Source of the DNA: Molossus alvarezi
Taxonomy: Eukaryota; Chordata; Mammalia; Chiroptera; Molossidae
DNA: 64,000 nucleotides
Direction of reading: 5' to 3'
Assembly (NCBI GenBank): GCA_037176705.1
Contig: CM073885.1
Location: 218,996,290-219,060,289 of the forward strand
Part shown: piece by piece, positions 1 to 11,159 of the stretch
How positions within the stretch are numbered: the first letter of the stretch is position 1
Layout of the letters: each line of letters begins with the position of its first letter
The notes under the pieces: model-generated
Told to the model about the DNA's origin: nothing
What the model saw: the letters and a program-made list of their open reading frames with translations, nothing else
Databases searched by the model: none
Made by a program: the position numbers and the translations under genes

Positions 1-226
1 CAAAAACAGGCCCAACAAAATGTTAAGCTCCAAATTTGTAGCAGCAAGGCAATTACTTATCCTGACATCTCAAATGAACTCTGTAGAAAGCTCAACCTTC
101 TCAACAAAGTTTATTAGTGTTCCTCAAGGATGAAACAGACCTCACACAAATGTATTTTAAATCCAACATGTTATTTAGATGCTTAATCAATTTGACCTGA
201 CAGGTGGCTTTTTCGAAAGCTTTTTT

Positions 227-525
227 AAAATACGTTTTTGTTCACATGATCTCATTTATATGTGGGATCTAATGGAACAAAATAAACCAATAAACAAAAT
301 AGGTCCAGAGACACAGAAACAGGGAACAGACTGACGGATCTTAAGAGGGAAGAGGAGAGGCAGGAATTAACCAAAGAATTTATATGCATATATGCATAAT
401 CCATGGACAAAGACAATAGTGTGAAGGACTGGAGTGGGGTGGGAACCGAGTGAGGGGAGGTAAGTGGGGGACAACTGTAATACTTTCAACAATAAAGATA
501 AATAAAAATAAAATACATTTTTGTT
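227..525 (+). mobile_element. 5'-truncated L1 3' end with target-site duplication
   Basis: The element body (about 243-509) begins in the last part of L1 ORF2 (the CATTTATATGTGGGATCTAA stretch), runs through the G-rich bat L1 3' UTR with the ATATGCATAATCCATGGAC motif, and ends in AATAAAGATAAATAAAAATA. It is flanked by 16-bp copies AAAATAC(G/A)TTTTTGTT at 227-242 and 510-525 with one mismatch, as expected for target-primed reverse transcription. The same 3' UTR recurs at 24.6-24.9 kb and, inverted, at 50.5-50.7 kb. No coding capacity remains. Confidence 0.85.
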
Positions 526-2094
526 TAGTAGTATATATTATTTATCCAAGAAATTGACTGATATCAACATTACCCATGATCAGTTGTTGCTAGGTCTAAA
601 AGAAAAAGCAATTATAAAATATATTATAAGCAGATAATACATTTTTTATTTGTTTAAAAAGTTTTAAGGTTCTGATTTTCTAAAATAATGGTTCGTTGGT
701 GTGAAGTAAAACATACTCATAAAACTCAAATAGAATTCATTGCTAACACACAAAAATGGTCTTAAATGAGGTAGAACATTCTTAAACAAACAAGTAATTC
801 TCTTTGATAAAAGATGTAGAAATAGGGCCACAATTCACTGATATGTTAATTGTTCTTCCCTAATAAGAACATTAAATAGCATTTGGTTTATAGGATGAGA
901 AAATAAAATCATCTTCAAGATGAGAAAGAGAAAAATCAGCAAAAGAATGCAATTACAAGCACCTCCTGAATTATATCGGCAGCTGAAATTCCATATTAGA
1001 GAAAACAAATCCTGAAATACAGTGTTTCCTCTGTAAGAAAGGAATGTGTGTTTTCACATTTATTATTGTGTGTGTGTCTTTTTAAATGTACGAGTTATAT
1101 TTTGTGAACTGAAAAGATAAAAATTCATTGTAATGATCATCTCCTAGGAAATGTCACATTTTACATTTGGAAAATCACAGAGAGAACACAGAGCTCAGAA
1201 TATTTTGAGGCAAGCAAGCTACATGTGTCACCTTCTCTTCAACCCCAACAGCCAGTCGGTCTCCCAACCCTCCCCACAGGACACGGGTGGCAAGTGGGTT
1301 GTACTGGGTGTCAAGGGGCACAGAGCGATCATTTGTTGAAAGAGCTCTGGGAAGGCTGGTTTGACTGATTCTGGGGCTAACCCCCTATGATTTCAAGAGC
1401 AGGGTCAAAATGAGAGTGAGTCTAAGGATTCTACAGAGTAATTCTCTTAGATCTTTCCTTAGACAATATTCCAGACCTAAGTCAGAACCCAGGTTTCAAC
1501 CAGGTATCGTAAGGCAAACAATATACACTTGGCTCTCAGTCCCCACATAATCTCCTTGAGGTCACTCCTGCAACCATCACCCCTGGCTTGGTGCTAAGAT
1601 ATTCAGATAATGACCTGTGCTACACTACGGAAAAATAGAGTCTGCTCTTCTCCAATTCAGAAGAGTTTAAACAAATCATGTGAGCTTATTTCCAGATATA
1701 CTCAAAACTCACCACCTTCTATGAGCAAAAAGTGAGTTTTAGGGCAGTATTCCACAAAATATAGTTTCTTAGGAATCAAAGGAAAATGAATAAGATGGAC
1801 AGAATTACATTTCATTCAGTAAAATATTAAGTTAAATACTTAGAACTATTTTTTTGTTTTGATGTGTGTGTGTAAGAGAGAAAGAGAGGTCTTTTAGGTT
1901 TGTGAGTGAGAGAGGATAGGAGCTTGAAATAGCTCGTCCAGTGAACTAATGCTGAGACTTTGACACAGAGCAGGTAAGGTTACTCATAAAAATGGCAGCG
2001 ACAACAGCAGCAATAGCCACAGAGCTTGAGGAATTGCCTTCAGAGGTAACAAAATAAGCATAGGGACAATCAGCGGAATACAGGAGGTGAGGAA
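526..2094. other. no gene seen
   Basis: AT-rich sequence with only short frames and short TG runs (about 1068-1078 and 1863-1873). Nothing recognisable as a gene or dated repeat. Confidence 0.5.
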
Positions 2095-2288
2095 GGCCAT
2101 CTCATCTCCAAACACCACATCTCCCTGGATCCACTGCTACCTCTGACCCAGGCCACCCTTGTCTCTCACCTGGCCTGTGGCTCTAGCAGCCCCTGACAGT
2201 GCACTCCTCTTCCAGATATACCCCTAAACAATTCTCTGCACAGCAACCTGGGTGAGCTTTTAAAGATACAAATTAGATGATACCTTTC

Positions 2289-2745
2289 TCTAGTCACTGC
2301 AGTATTATTTATAAGAGCCAAGATATGGAAACAACCCAAGTGTCTACAAGCACGTGGTGGAATACTACTCAGCCATGAAGAAGATGAAATATTGCCATTT
2401 ATGACAACATAAATGAATCTTGAGGGTGTTATGCTAAGTAAAATAAGTCAGATGGAAAAGGACAAAAACTATATGATTTCACTTACGTGTGGACTCTAAA
2501 ACAAAAGGTTACAAAACAAAACAAAAACAAACTTATAGATACAGACAGCAGAATGGTGGCTCCAGAAGGAAAGGGGAGAGGGAGTGGAAGCAAAATGGGT
2601 AAAGGGGATCAAATATATGGTAATGGATGGAAACTGAACTTTTGGTGGTGAGAGCACAGTACAGCATACAGGTATGAAATTCTAATGTTGTACACCTGAA
2701 ATGTATGTTATTAACCAACGTTACCTCAATGAAAAAAAAGAGTAT
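2289..2745 (+). mobile_element. L1 3' end (ORF2 C-terminus and 3' UTR), truncated
   Basis: The stretch carries the standard L1 ORF2 C-terminal DNA: AACAACCCAAGTGTCTACAA, TACTACTCAGCCATGAAGAA, TTATGCTAAGTAAAATAAGT, TGATTTCACTTACGTGTGGA. It ends with GTACACCTGAAATGTATGTT and an A-rich tail. It lies inside the L2 remnant, so it inserted later. Confidence 0.8.
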
Positions 2746-2826
2746 GTCAATAGATTCTCACAGCTCTTAACAAAAATCCTAATTCCTTTCCATAGCCTAC
2801 CTGATGACTATGTTGGCCTCACCCCT

Positions 2827-3075
2827 CTACACTCTCCTCTTTAAGAAAAAAAAAAAAAATGTTCTTATTGATTTTTTTTTCTTAGTGAGAGAGAGAGGAA
2901 GGAAGAGACAAAAACAACGATGTGAGAAACATCTATCAGCTGCATCCTGTACACCCCCTACTGGGGATCGAGCCTGAAACCAGGGCATGTGCCCTGACAG
3001 GGAATCAAACCAGGACCTCTCAGTCCCTGAAATGACGCTCAATCCACTGAGCCACACCAGCCAGGCTACACTCTC
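2827..3075 (-). mobile_element. Ves SINE
   Basis: Antisense Ves copy (body about 2837-3065): T-rich tail, GA-rich tract, CTACTGGGGATCGAGCC, then the tRNA-like head ending GAGCCACACCAGCCAGG. Flanking repeats CTACACTCTC at 2827-2836 and 3066-3075 match exactly. It sits in the L2 remnant. Confidence 0.85.
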
Positions 3076-3764
3076 ATCTGGACTCCTCGTCCCACTTGTC
3101 TTCCATTAGTTCCTTGAAAATGCTCCCCTGGGTCCAGGTGTTTCCTTTCCCTGGACTGGGCTCCTTCTCACTCTGAAGGTTTCACCTCCTCATCTACGTC
3201 CTCCCCGACCACCCGATCCAATGTCGGCCCCTCTTGCTCTCTACCACAGCTTCCTCTTCCTCTTTATGACATGGAAAAACAACTGGAAAACATCTGTTTA
3301 TGTCTGTTTCCCGAGAGCAGGACCCATGCCTGTTGGACATCCAGAGCCCAGAACTGTGATATTTGTGGGAAGAGAGAATAAACAATGGCCCATTCCTACT
3401 TTTTTCCCTTCCTCTCTCCTAGCACAGTAAAGATCTCCAAGAAATATGCCACCCACCAAAGAATATATTCTTTTGTTGACTCATATAACCATTCCCCACA
3501 TTTACAGATTTCCTCACATATAGTGAATATATGTGAGCCTCTACTATGTTCAAATCACAGAAAGAAAGGCAGTAAAAGAGGTATGGGTTGTGTTTGGGTT
3601 GTGCTTACATGTTTTGATTAAAACTACAGATAAGACTAGCTATACTGAGTTAATTTAAATCAATATTTAAATCAAAAGAGAAGATTTTGGGGAATACCTA
3701 GACAGGCTTGCAGTCCCAACCATTTTATGAGAAAAATATTTTTTTGTTTTTTTTCAATTTAAGT

Positions 3765-3900
3765 TTACTGCATTCATTCATTCACTTGTTTATCAAATAT
3801 CTACATTTTGTCCCAAGCACTGTGCCAAGAGGTGGGCATATCAATGGCAAGCCACACAACAAATCAGGGAGAGAAACTGCCCAGGATTTGACAGAAATGA
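3765..3900 (-). repeat. L2 fragment
   Basis: CATTCATTCATTCACTTGTT followed by AAGCACTGTGCCAAGAGG resembles the inverted L2 3' end. Short and diverged. Confidence 0.45.
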
Positions 3901-4019
3901 TGATGAGGTATCACAGGTCTTCTAATAACCTCAGGGAAAGAGAGTGCTCCACCAATGGTGGACACCGAAAGTACAAGGAAGCAACAAAATTCAGAACAGA
4001 AAGCAATATTTTCACCTAG

Positions 4020-4655
4020 AGAACATTTTACACACACTCTTGTTCATAGCAGCATCATTCTCAATAGTCAAAATACAAAAGAAACTCAACTGTCCATCAA
4101 CAAATGAATGAATAATCAAAATATGGTATATACATACAGTGAAATATTATTCAGCCTTAAAAAGGAAGGTAAGCCCTGGCCAGTTTGGCTCAGCAGTTGA
4201 GCGTCGGCCTGCGGACCAGAGAGTCCCAGGTTTGGTTCCCGCTAGGGGCATGTACCACCAAAAAATAAAAAATAAATAAAAATAAAAATAAAAGGAAGGT
4301 AATTCTGACAGATGCTATAATATGGATAGACCTTGAGGACACCATGCTAAGTGAAATAAGCCCATCACAAAAGACAAAAACTGGATGATTCTACTTATAT
4401 GAGGTACCTAGAGCAGTCAAGTTCTTAGAGACAGAAAGTGCAATGGTGGCTGACAGGGGCTGGGTGGGGCATGGAGGTGGGTAGAATGGAGAGTTACTGT
4501 TTAATGGGTACAGAGTTTGTTTGCAAAATGAAAAGTTTCGTGGATTAGTTGCACAACTATACAAATATACTTAACACTACTGAGCAGTACACTTAAAAAT
4601 GGGTCAGATGGTACATTTTATGTTATGTCTATTTTACCACAATAAAAACAAAACA
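4020..4655 (+). mobile_element. L1 3' end, interrupted by a short Ves SINE
   Basis: ORF2 C-terminal signatures appear on both sides of the SINE: CATCATTCTCAATAGTCAAA, CAACAAATGAATGAATAATC and TATTATTCAGCCTTAAAAAG on the left; ATGGATAGACCTTGAGGACA, CATGCTAAGTGAAATAAGCC and the 3' UTR on the right. It ends in an A-rich tail near 4650. Removing 4173-4290 and one duplication copy makes the L1 continuous. Confidence 0.8.
4161..4302 (+). mobile_element. head-only (short) Ves SINE inside an L1
   Basis: Only the tRNA-like part is present (GCCCTGGCCAGTTTGGCTCA ... GGTTTGGTTCCCGCTAGGGG CATGTACC), followed directly by an A-rich tail from about 4259. The usual body and TC tract are absent. Perfect 12-bp duplications AAAGGAAGGTAA lie at 4161-4172 and 4291-4302, so it inserted in this short form. 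Pol III A- and B-box-like sequence is visible. It is not a tRNA gene because there is no proper acceptor stem or anticodon arm. Confidence 0.85.
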
Positions 4656-4659
4656 TTTT

Positions 4660-5990
4660 ATCAATTAGGGTGAAGTGAAACAGCGTGATTGAGATAGCAA
4701 TCAAGTCTGCTCCAAACCTCAGTTCTTTCTGCCTTCTTGCTCAACATCCAGAGAGGCAGGTTTACAAACTGGCTAGTGATCGGCTGCTTTAGAGAAGGGG
4801 CAAAATTTTTTAAAATAAAAAGGTATCTCTGGCATAGTCGCTAATCCCAGGGCACGCAGGTTTGTACCTAGGAGAACAGTCTGTGCGAAGAAGGCTGCCT
4901 CTCTTAGTCCCCCGATTCTGTGCCGAGGGCCCCTCGGTTCATTCAAGGCCGTCAGGCTGGGGCTGGCTAGTCATCTCGTGCGAGGGCAAACTAAAATAAA
5001 CTGCAAGCAAATGCCAGGTAAGGCTCACCGCTCACCTGCACACAGCACATACTGTTTCTCTCAGTAATGAATGAGTAAATTAATTGGTCTTGGCGCAGCG
5101 ATTCACTGCCTTGAGGAAATTTTCAGCTGTAAAATCAAAAACGCTTTTCACAGGCAGCCCTCAAGGAAGTCTGAGCGGTATCCACAGAGGGTGGGCTGCT
5201 TCACCAAGAGGTGTGTGGGGTGTTCAAGCACAACAAAGGATTCACTTTCAAATTCCCCAGCAAAAAATTTTTAAAAGGGAAATGTAGATAAAACGAGATT
5301 GGAAAAATGTTAATAATTCTCGAAGCTAGATGAATGTTACATGGGGTTCATTATATTATTCTCCCTACTTTCATGTTTACCTGAAAAATGTCTGTAGTAG
5401 AAGTTTATTATTTAAATGTGCACGTGGCAGAACAATTTATGACAGGCTTCTGGATGACTTCAAGACAGACACAGAATTTAGATTATTCCCAAGCCATCAA
5501 GATACTATAAAATTAAGCAGGAACATTTATTACTGATAGAAATGATATGGTGCCTTTGCCCCAGCACAAGTGTGCAGGCTGGAAAGGGAGCAAGAAATAA
5601 CAGAGAAGACTTGTAGCCTCTGCCTTTTTCAGCTCCATCAACCCAGTCTACTAAGGACCCTCAGTGAAGTCAGCTCCCTCTCCAAATTCCGCATCACCAA
5701 CTACTTGCCTGAAGATTCAGGAACCTTCTGGAGAATGTTCCAGCTTCATGTTATATCCAGAGGTAACCATAAATAACTAACCCAGCACCTATCAAAGCTG
5801 TCTGTGCGCATTTGGTTCTCGAGAATTATACAGGAGTGTTTTTAACTTGAAAAAGCACCCCACTTTGTAGTTGATTAACTTTCGGCCTTAGGAGGTCACA
5901 GAGGTGATGACCAATGAATATTTAACAAAAGGAGAAGAAATTTTCCCCTGGCCAAGAAGAACGTTCCACATTCGTTGAGTTAATGAATTT
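4660..5990. other. no gene seen; CpG-retaining patch at 4835-4990
   Basis: Unassigned sequence with overlapping 60-70-codon frames at 5071-5287 that look fortuitous. The patch at 4835-4990 keeps about nine CpGs, unusual for this AT-rich background. Confidence 0.4.
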
Positions 5991-6080
5991 AGTAGGTAAT
6001 TATTATAATTTTTTTTAATTTTTTTTTTTTTATCCTCACCCGAGGACATTTTCCATTTTTTGTTCAGATAGAGTGGGAGG

Positions 6081-6132
<52 letters not shown>

Positions 6133-6303
6133 TCGACGCGAAAGGGACACATCGAGTGGCCGCCACCCACACAACCCAAATAGGGCCGGGGACAAACTGC
6201 AACCGAGGTACATGCCCTTAGCGGGAACCGAACCCGGGTCTCTCTGGACCGCAGGCCGACGCTCTAACCGCTGAGCCAAACCGGCCAGGGCAGTAGGTAA
6301 TTA
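5991..6303 (-). mobile_element. Ves SINE, young-looking
   Basis: Full-length antisense Ves (about 6003-6291): T-tail, TATCCTCACCCGAGGACATT, a roughly 45-bp pure GA tract (about 6083-6128), ACATCGAGTGGCCGCCACCC, B-box complement, and CTGAGCCAAACCGGCCAGGGC. Perfect 12-bp duplications AGTAGGTAATTA at 5991-6002 and 6292-6303. Many CpGs are intact. The 104- and 71-codon frames across it are SINE artefacts. Confidence 0.93.
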
Positions 6304-7570
6304 CTTAAAGCCATTTGGGGAAACTCTCTACCGACTTCTTCCTCTCTGTGGATCCCATATTTGATACAGAAACCAGTTAAAAAGTCACCCTTTAAAGTTC
6401 ATTTTCTTCCAGCAGCCTATTACATCTTTTATACACTGTAATAACATTTTTCCTGATTACAAAAGTTCCAAATGCTCACTCCAGAAAAATAAGCCACGAA
6501 ATAAGGACATGGGAAATAAGACTTGAAAGAAGAAAATAAAATAACCACTTGCATCACTTGGTTTTCCTTCATTCGTGTCTTACAGAGACAGACAAAAGAA
6601 ATAATGTTCCAAGGGGAATGTTGGTCAAAAGGCACAATCTTTCAGTTATAAGATGAGTGTGTTCAGTGGATCCAATGTACAGCTGGTGTATGGTTAATAA
6701 TAGTATAATGTATACCTAGAATTTGCTAAGAGAGTAAATCTTTAGTATTCCCATCACACATGCATACGCACAAAAGTGGTATGTGAAGTAATGGATGTGT
6801 TAATTAACTCGATCGTAGTATCACTTTACAATGAATATGTATATCAAGTCATCACGTTGTACAGTTTAGGTATATATAATGTCCCAGCCCCTTTTGCAGC
6901 TGCGTGTGTTCATCTGGCTATGTTTTAGCTAATGGCACGTCAATGGAATAAGGTGTGTAACTTACAGGTCACAGTTATGTACAAGTGGAAAGCACTTAGA
7001 ACAAAGGAGGAGAAACATGTCCCACTCTGAGCTTTTCCTTGGAATGTAGAGGTGAGGTAAGTCTTCGTGACTATCCAATACTTAAGGGACAATAGATCAA
7101 CAAGATAGAAGCTGGGTCCCCATAATTACAGAGCCACACTCCAGTCCTGGCAGGCCACTCAGATGTCACCCCTCAGGATAGAAGCACTCATTCCTTCAGA
7201 TGGCGGGAGGGTTGGCTGGAAATTGCCCTTGGCTGAAGGGAGCTACTTCCCACTATACTATTTCCCCACTGAGGGTAGCCTGCATCCAGTGACTGGTCCA
7301 CAAGGGGGTGCAAAGACTGGTCTCCTAGCCTAGATGCAAGGTCAACTCTGAACAGCCATCAACTCCAGAGCTCCCCCTGAACTCAGCTGAGGCCTCTGTT
7401 GGCACCTGTGTCACAGTGTCACTTCTCCTCAGCTGTTTCCCTCACACTCACAGGTGTGTCTTCCCTAATAAAACACCTGCACACCAATTTCCATCCCAGA
7501 GTCTATTTCTCAGAAAAACCAACGTTAGGCAATAAGCCACTGTTATTTGCTCTGTCAGTAGTATCTATAT
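6304..7570. other. no gene seen; possibly a decayed LTR
   Basis: About 6890-7540 has an LTR-like look (ATTACAGAGCCACACTCCAG and CCCAGAGTCTATTTCTCAGA) but no clear ends or family could be fixed. The rest is AT-rich and featureless. Confidence 0.3.
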
Positions 7571-7574
7571 TTCA

Positions 7575-7760
7575 GCTTATTTAAGTATCTATTATGTGCT
7601 GAGCTCAGTGCTGGAAATTCCAAGACCTCACATCTTTGACCTCACGAATGTGTAAAATGGGGTATAGTTGAAGGCAATAAAGATAAGAAATAAGTAAGTA
7701 TGGTAACAGAGATTTGATTATTCCTGGTCTTATAAATACCACCACGCAGGCCCATAACAC
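7575..7760 (-). repeat. L2 fragment
   Basis: TTAAGTATCTATTATGTGCT followed by GAGCTCAGTGCTGGAAATTC and a region of small A-rich repeats matches the inverted L2 3' region. Diverged. Confidence 0.4.
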
Positions 7761-8423
7761 TTTCAAGAAATAAAAAGTTAGTCTTGCTCCCAAATCTTAA
7801 CATCCTTGCACTCTCAGTCCCTAGTTTCCTTGGGACAGAACCACGATTCCTTTCTTCACATGATCTGTTCGGAAACCCTTCCTTGGTTTACTAGTCTCGC
7901 CCTTTCTCAAGCTTCTTTGACTTGAGCTGCCCTGTCTCTTGGTTTCAGAGAGAAGCCCACATGTATGGACCTTGTGAGTCTAATGACTGTGTAAGTTTGC
8001 AGGCAGCCTTTAGTCACAGGCCACTTTTTTGAGTGTCAGAATCAGTCTCCTGCCTTCCTGTTTTTTCAATGATAGCACATAAACTTTAGCAAGTGATCTA
8101 TTTTTAAATTTACTGAAAGACGGCATTCGCACAGTGAGGTGGTAAGGTGGCACGCAGCGCAGTAGCCTTCGGCGTGAGGCTCAGCGGTGCTCTGACGCAC
8201 AGACAGCCATGTGACCACCATGCAGGTCTAGAGAACCATCCCAGCACCTCACAAGTTCCCTCCTTGCCCCTGCCCAACCCATAACCACCTCCTCCTGAAA
8301 TAACTTCTATTCTGACTTCTATAAATATCAACTAGTTGTGTCAGGCAATTTCTTTCAAGATAAAACTTCTCACTATTATATAAGCACCTAAATATCCACA
8401 GCTGTCTTTCTTTGCCAACAAGT

Positions 8424-9035
8424 CCCATCTTATATGCATCCCTATGTTCACTGCAGCATTATTTACAATAGCAAGATATGAAGTGACCTAGGTGTCCATC
8501 GATAGACAGTTGGATAAAGAGGAGGTGGTACATGTATACAATGGAATATGACTTAGCCATAAAAGAAAGTGAAATCTTACCATCTGCAACAACATGGATG
8601 GACCTAGAGGGTGTTACGCTAAGTGAAATAAGACAGGCAAAGACAAACACAATATATTTCACTTATATGGAATGTAAAAAAAAACAAAAACAAAATAAAC
8701 GAACAAACAAGATAGAAACAAACTCATAAAGACAGAGAACAATCTGATGGTTGCCAGATGGGAAGGGGGTTGAGGGAATGGATAAAAATGGTGAAGCAAT
8801 TAAGACGCACAAATTGCCAGACTTAAAAACAGTCATGGGGATGTAAAGTACAGAATGAGAATATAGTAAAAATATTGTAATAACTACGCATGGTGTTAGA
8901 TGGGTACTAGACTTATGAGGTGATCACTTTGAAAATTATGTAAATGTCTAATCATTATGTTGTACACCTGAAACTAATATAATACTGTATGTCAACTATA
9001 ATTGAAAAATGAAAATGTATTTAAAATAAAATTAG
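8424..9035 (+). mobile_element. L1 3' end, about 0.6 kb
   Basis: Begins near TATGCATCCCTATGTTCACT and carries GCAGCATTATTTACAATAGC, GTGTCCATCGATAGACAGTT, ACAATGGAATATGACTTAGC, ACATGGATGGACCTAGAGGG and GCTAAGTGAAATAAGACAGG (ORF2 C-terminus). The 3' UTR with GTTGTACACCTGAAACTAAT and GTCAACTATAATTGAAAAAT follows. Truncated at 5' and not coding. Its 3' UTR differs from the G-rich type at 243-509, so it belongs to an older L1 lineage. Confidence 0.85.
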
Positions 9036-9614
9036 ATTTAACGAAGAACAAATCCTGTCTTACCCTACAGAGAGGCCGTAATGCTTACCACCATATTCAC
9101 TTCGGGAGGAGAAAGCTTCCATCCTACTGCAGGGAAATCGGTGTCCTCAGAATGCTGAATGCATCTGAAGCCATGGTCCTCGCGTAAACATGGGATGCCA
9201 CAGATTCTCCACAGTGCAAGCCCAGAAAGAAAGCAGCTTATTGCTTTTTCTGAGACACTGCCACCTAACAAACCCTATGACTTTATAACCTAACAAACCA
9301 CGGTTTCTGCCAAGAGCTCTGACACCGACAACCCCCTTGCTCTGCAATGATTGTACAGACAGAAGTAGGTAATTCACTTCCCTTCTCTCTTTCTCTGAGG
9401 CTGCCACACCAGCCAAACCCATTTCCCATAATCGCATCATCCTTCTCATAGGCAAGCACAAGATGATGGCACATGAACCATCCCTCTGGCCCCAATTTCT
9501 CAGGGCACACAAGTGTCCCTGAGATACGAAGAGCTTGGGGCAGAGGAAAGCAAAGCAAAAAGCTGGCAAACTCTATCGATGTGAGGAAAACCGCAACATA
9601 TAACTCATTTCTTA

Positions 9615-10260
9615 CAATCATAATAACTTCTTCCAAGATGAGTGTCTACTTAGTATGCACCAGGCACTGTATTTGTTGCTGAGGCTCCAAAGTGACATGG
9701 ACCCAAGCCTGAAGAAGCCCAGTGGGAGGATAAACAGTCAATTTAAATACAAAACTTATCATAGTGGGTAATGTACACACACAGATGAGTGCTACGATCA
9801 AGGTAGGCGTGGCTTAGGTGGGCGTGACTTAGAACCCTAGCCTGAGACTGGGACACTCAGCCCAGCTGGGGGAGCAGAGGAGGCTTCAGGGAGGTGGTAG
9901 TGCCTGGATTAAACCTCAGAAGCACTTCGAGGTGGGGGCTGGGGAGGAGGGGAGGAGACAGAAGAGGCAGATCCAGGGGTGAGAAGTGTGGGAACTCGTG
10001 GAGAGCGGTGTGAAGTGGCATGTGAAGTGTGCATAAAGGGCACAGCCAGGACTAGCAAGAGATGAGGTGGGTGAGCTCAGCAAAGCTCAGGTCAAGGAGG
10101 GTAAACAGCACAGGTAACTGTGCCATGTGAATACCAAACAGGACACAGTCAGAGACCACTGATCAATGGCACAGGGAGCTAAGGGGTGCAGAGTCTGTGA
10201 GCTGTGCTGGGACACTCAGGACTTTGGTCAGCTTGGCTGGGAGGCAGCTCAGCAGTAAAG
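9615..10260 (-). repeat. L2 LINE remnant
   Basis: From GTCTACTTAGTATGCACCAG GCACTGTATTTG through GGAGGCTTCAGGGAGGTGGT, GCACAGCCAGGACTAGCAAG and AGATGAGGTGGGTGAGCTCA, the order follows the inverted L2 3' region. No coding capacity. Confidence 0.6.
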
Positions 10261-10539
10261 AATGTAAATGAAATTAGCCTACTTACCCAGAATCAATACT
10301 CCTCTTAATGAAGAGTAGTCATTTTCAAAGGTCACTTTCCAGGAGTCCTGTGCTATGACCAGTAACAGAGAGAGAGATCCCGATAGTTTAAGATTCCATC
10401 CTCAAACTCACAGAAATGCACAAACATCAGGGAAAAGTAACCCAGAGGATGGCTGTGGACTTGAACCTCTATCAAGTCTTCAATTCCCTCACCCCTCACT
10501 CCACCCTCCACCCCAGACCACATTAAATATTCTGCACTC

Positions 10540-10745
10540 CCATTGTTTCCACTTCTGTTCCAGGTTGGAGCTTCTCTGTCCTCTCAGACCCATCACTCTC
10601 TCCAGGAAACACGCTTTCAAGACATTTCCTAGGATACAGGCTCTAGGAAGGCAAGGACTTCCTCTCACTGACTCCTGCGTTACGTACCTATCTATCCCTG
10701 GCATTTGGCACACAGTCATTAAACAACTGTTGAACGAATTAATTT
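10540..10745 (+). repeat. L2 3' end
   Basis: Ends TGGCATTTGGCACACAGTCA TTAAACAACTGTTGAACGAATT, the typical L2 terminal sequence. The 131-codon frame at 10355-10750 runs through this repeat and is not a gene. Confidence 0.6.
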
Positions 10746-11059
10746 GCTAAGCAAATACCACATGCCCGCCCTGGGTGGTGACTTATCTCCATCCGTATGG
10801 CTCAGTCTCACCCAGACGCCGAATCTCATACTTGGTCCTGGATACTTCCTCTTGAACCAGTCAAAAACCCATCCCAGTCTGGCTTGTCACAGAGCAGCTG
10901 GTACCATCAAAGGAGAATGAAAGCCAAGACCATAAGACTGTTTTCTAGGTGTTTCCTAGCAGCTAGGTGTTTTGAAAAAAGAAAAGAGAAGACCATGAGA
11001 GAATGTGACCGGGAGAGCTAACACTGCAATCTGGACCATCTCTCTTTCCCCATGCCAGT

Positions 11060-11150
11060 CCAACTAAAGGCAAGATCTACACTCAGAGCATGTCCGATTC
11101 CTAGCGCAGTGAGGAGGTCATAGTAGATGGTCAGTGTTTGTTGAATTTAA
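11060..11150 (+). repeat. L2 3' end fragment
   Basis: CCTAGCGCAGTGAGGAGGTC ATAGTAGATGGTCAGTGTTTGTTGAATT resembles the L2 terminus. Confidence 0.4.
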
Positions 11151-11159
11151 CAGGAATAT

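Larger units (their letters stand above)
2095..3395 (+). repeat. L2 LINE remnant, split by L1 and Ves insertions
   Basis: Three pieces (about 2095-2288, 2746-2836, 3066-3395) follow the order of the L2 3' region: the stretch around CAGCAACCTGGGTGAGCTTTT, then the CCTACCTGATGACT... segment, then TTTCACCTCCTCATCTACGT and CCTCCCCGACCACCCGATCC. The gaps are filled by an L1 3' end and a Ves SINE. Assignment is from remembered L2 consensus features. The open frames here are non-functional. Confidence 0.65.

Noticed and set aside
9147..9636. Two overlapping minus-strand frames of 117 and 140 codons
   Set aside because: They overlap in different frames, neither resembles a known protein, and they continue into L2 sequence.
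10355..10750. 131-codon plus-strand open frame
   Set aside because: Its 3' half lies in an L2 3' end and it shows no protein family.
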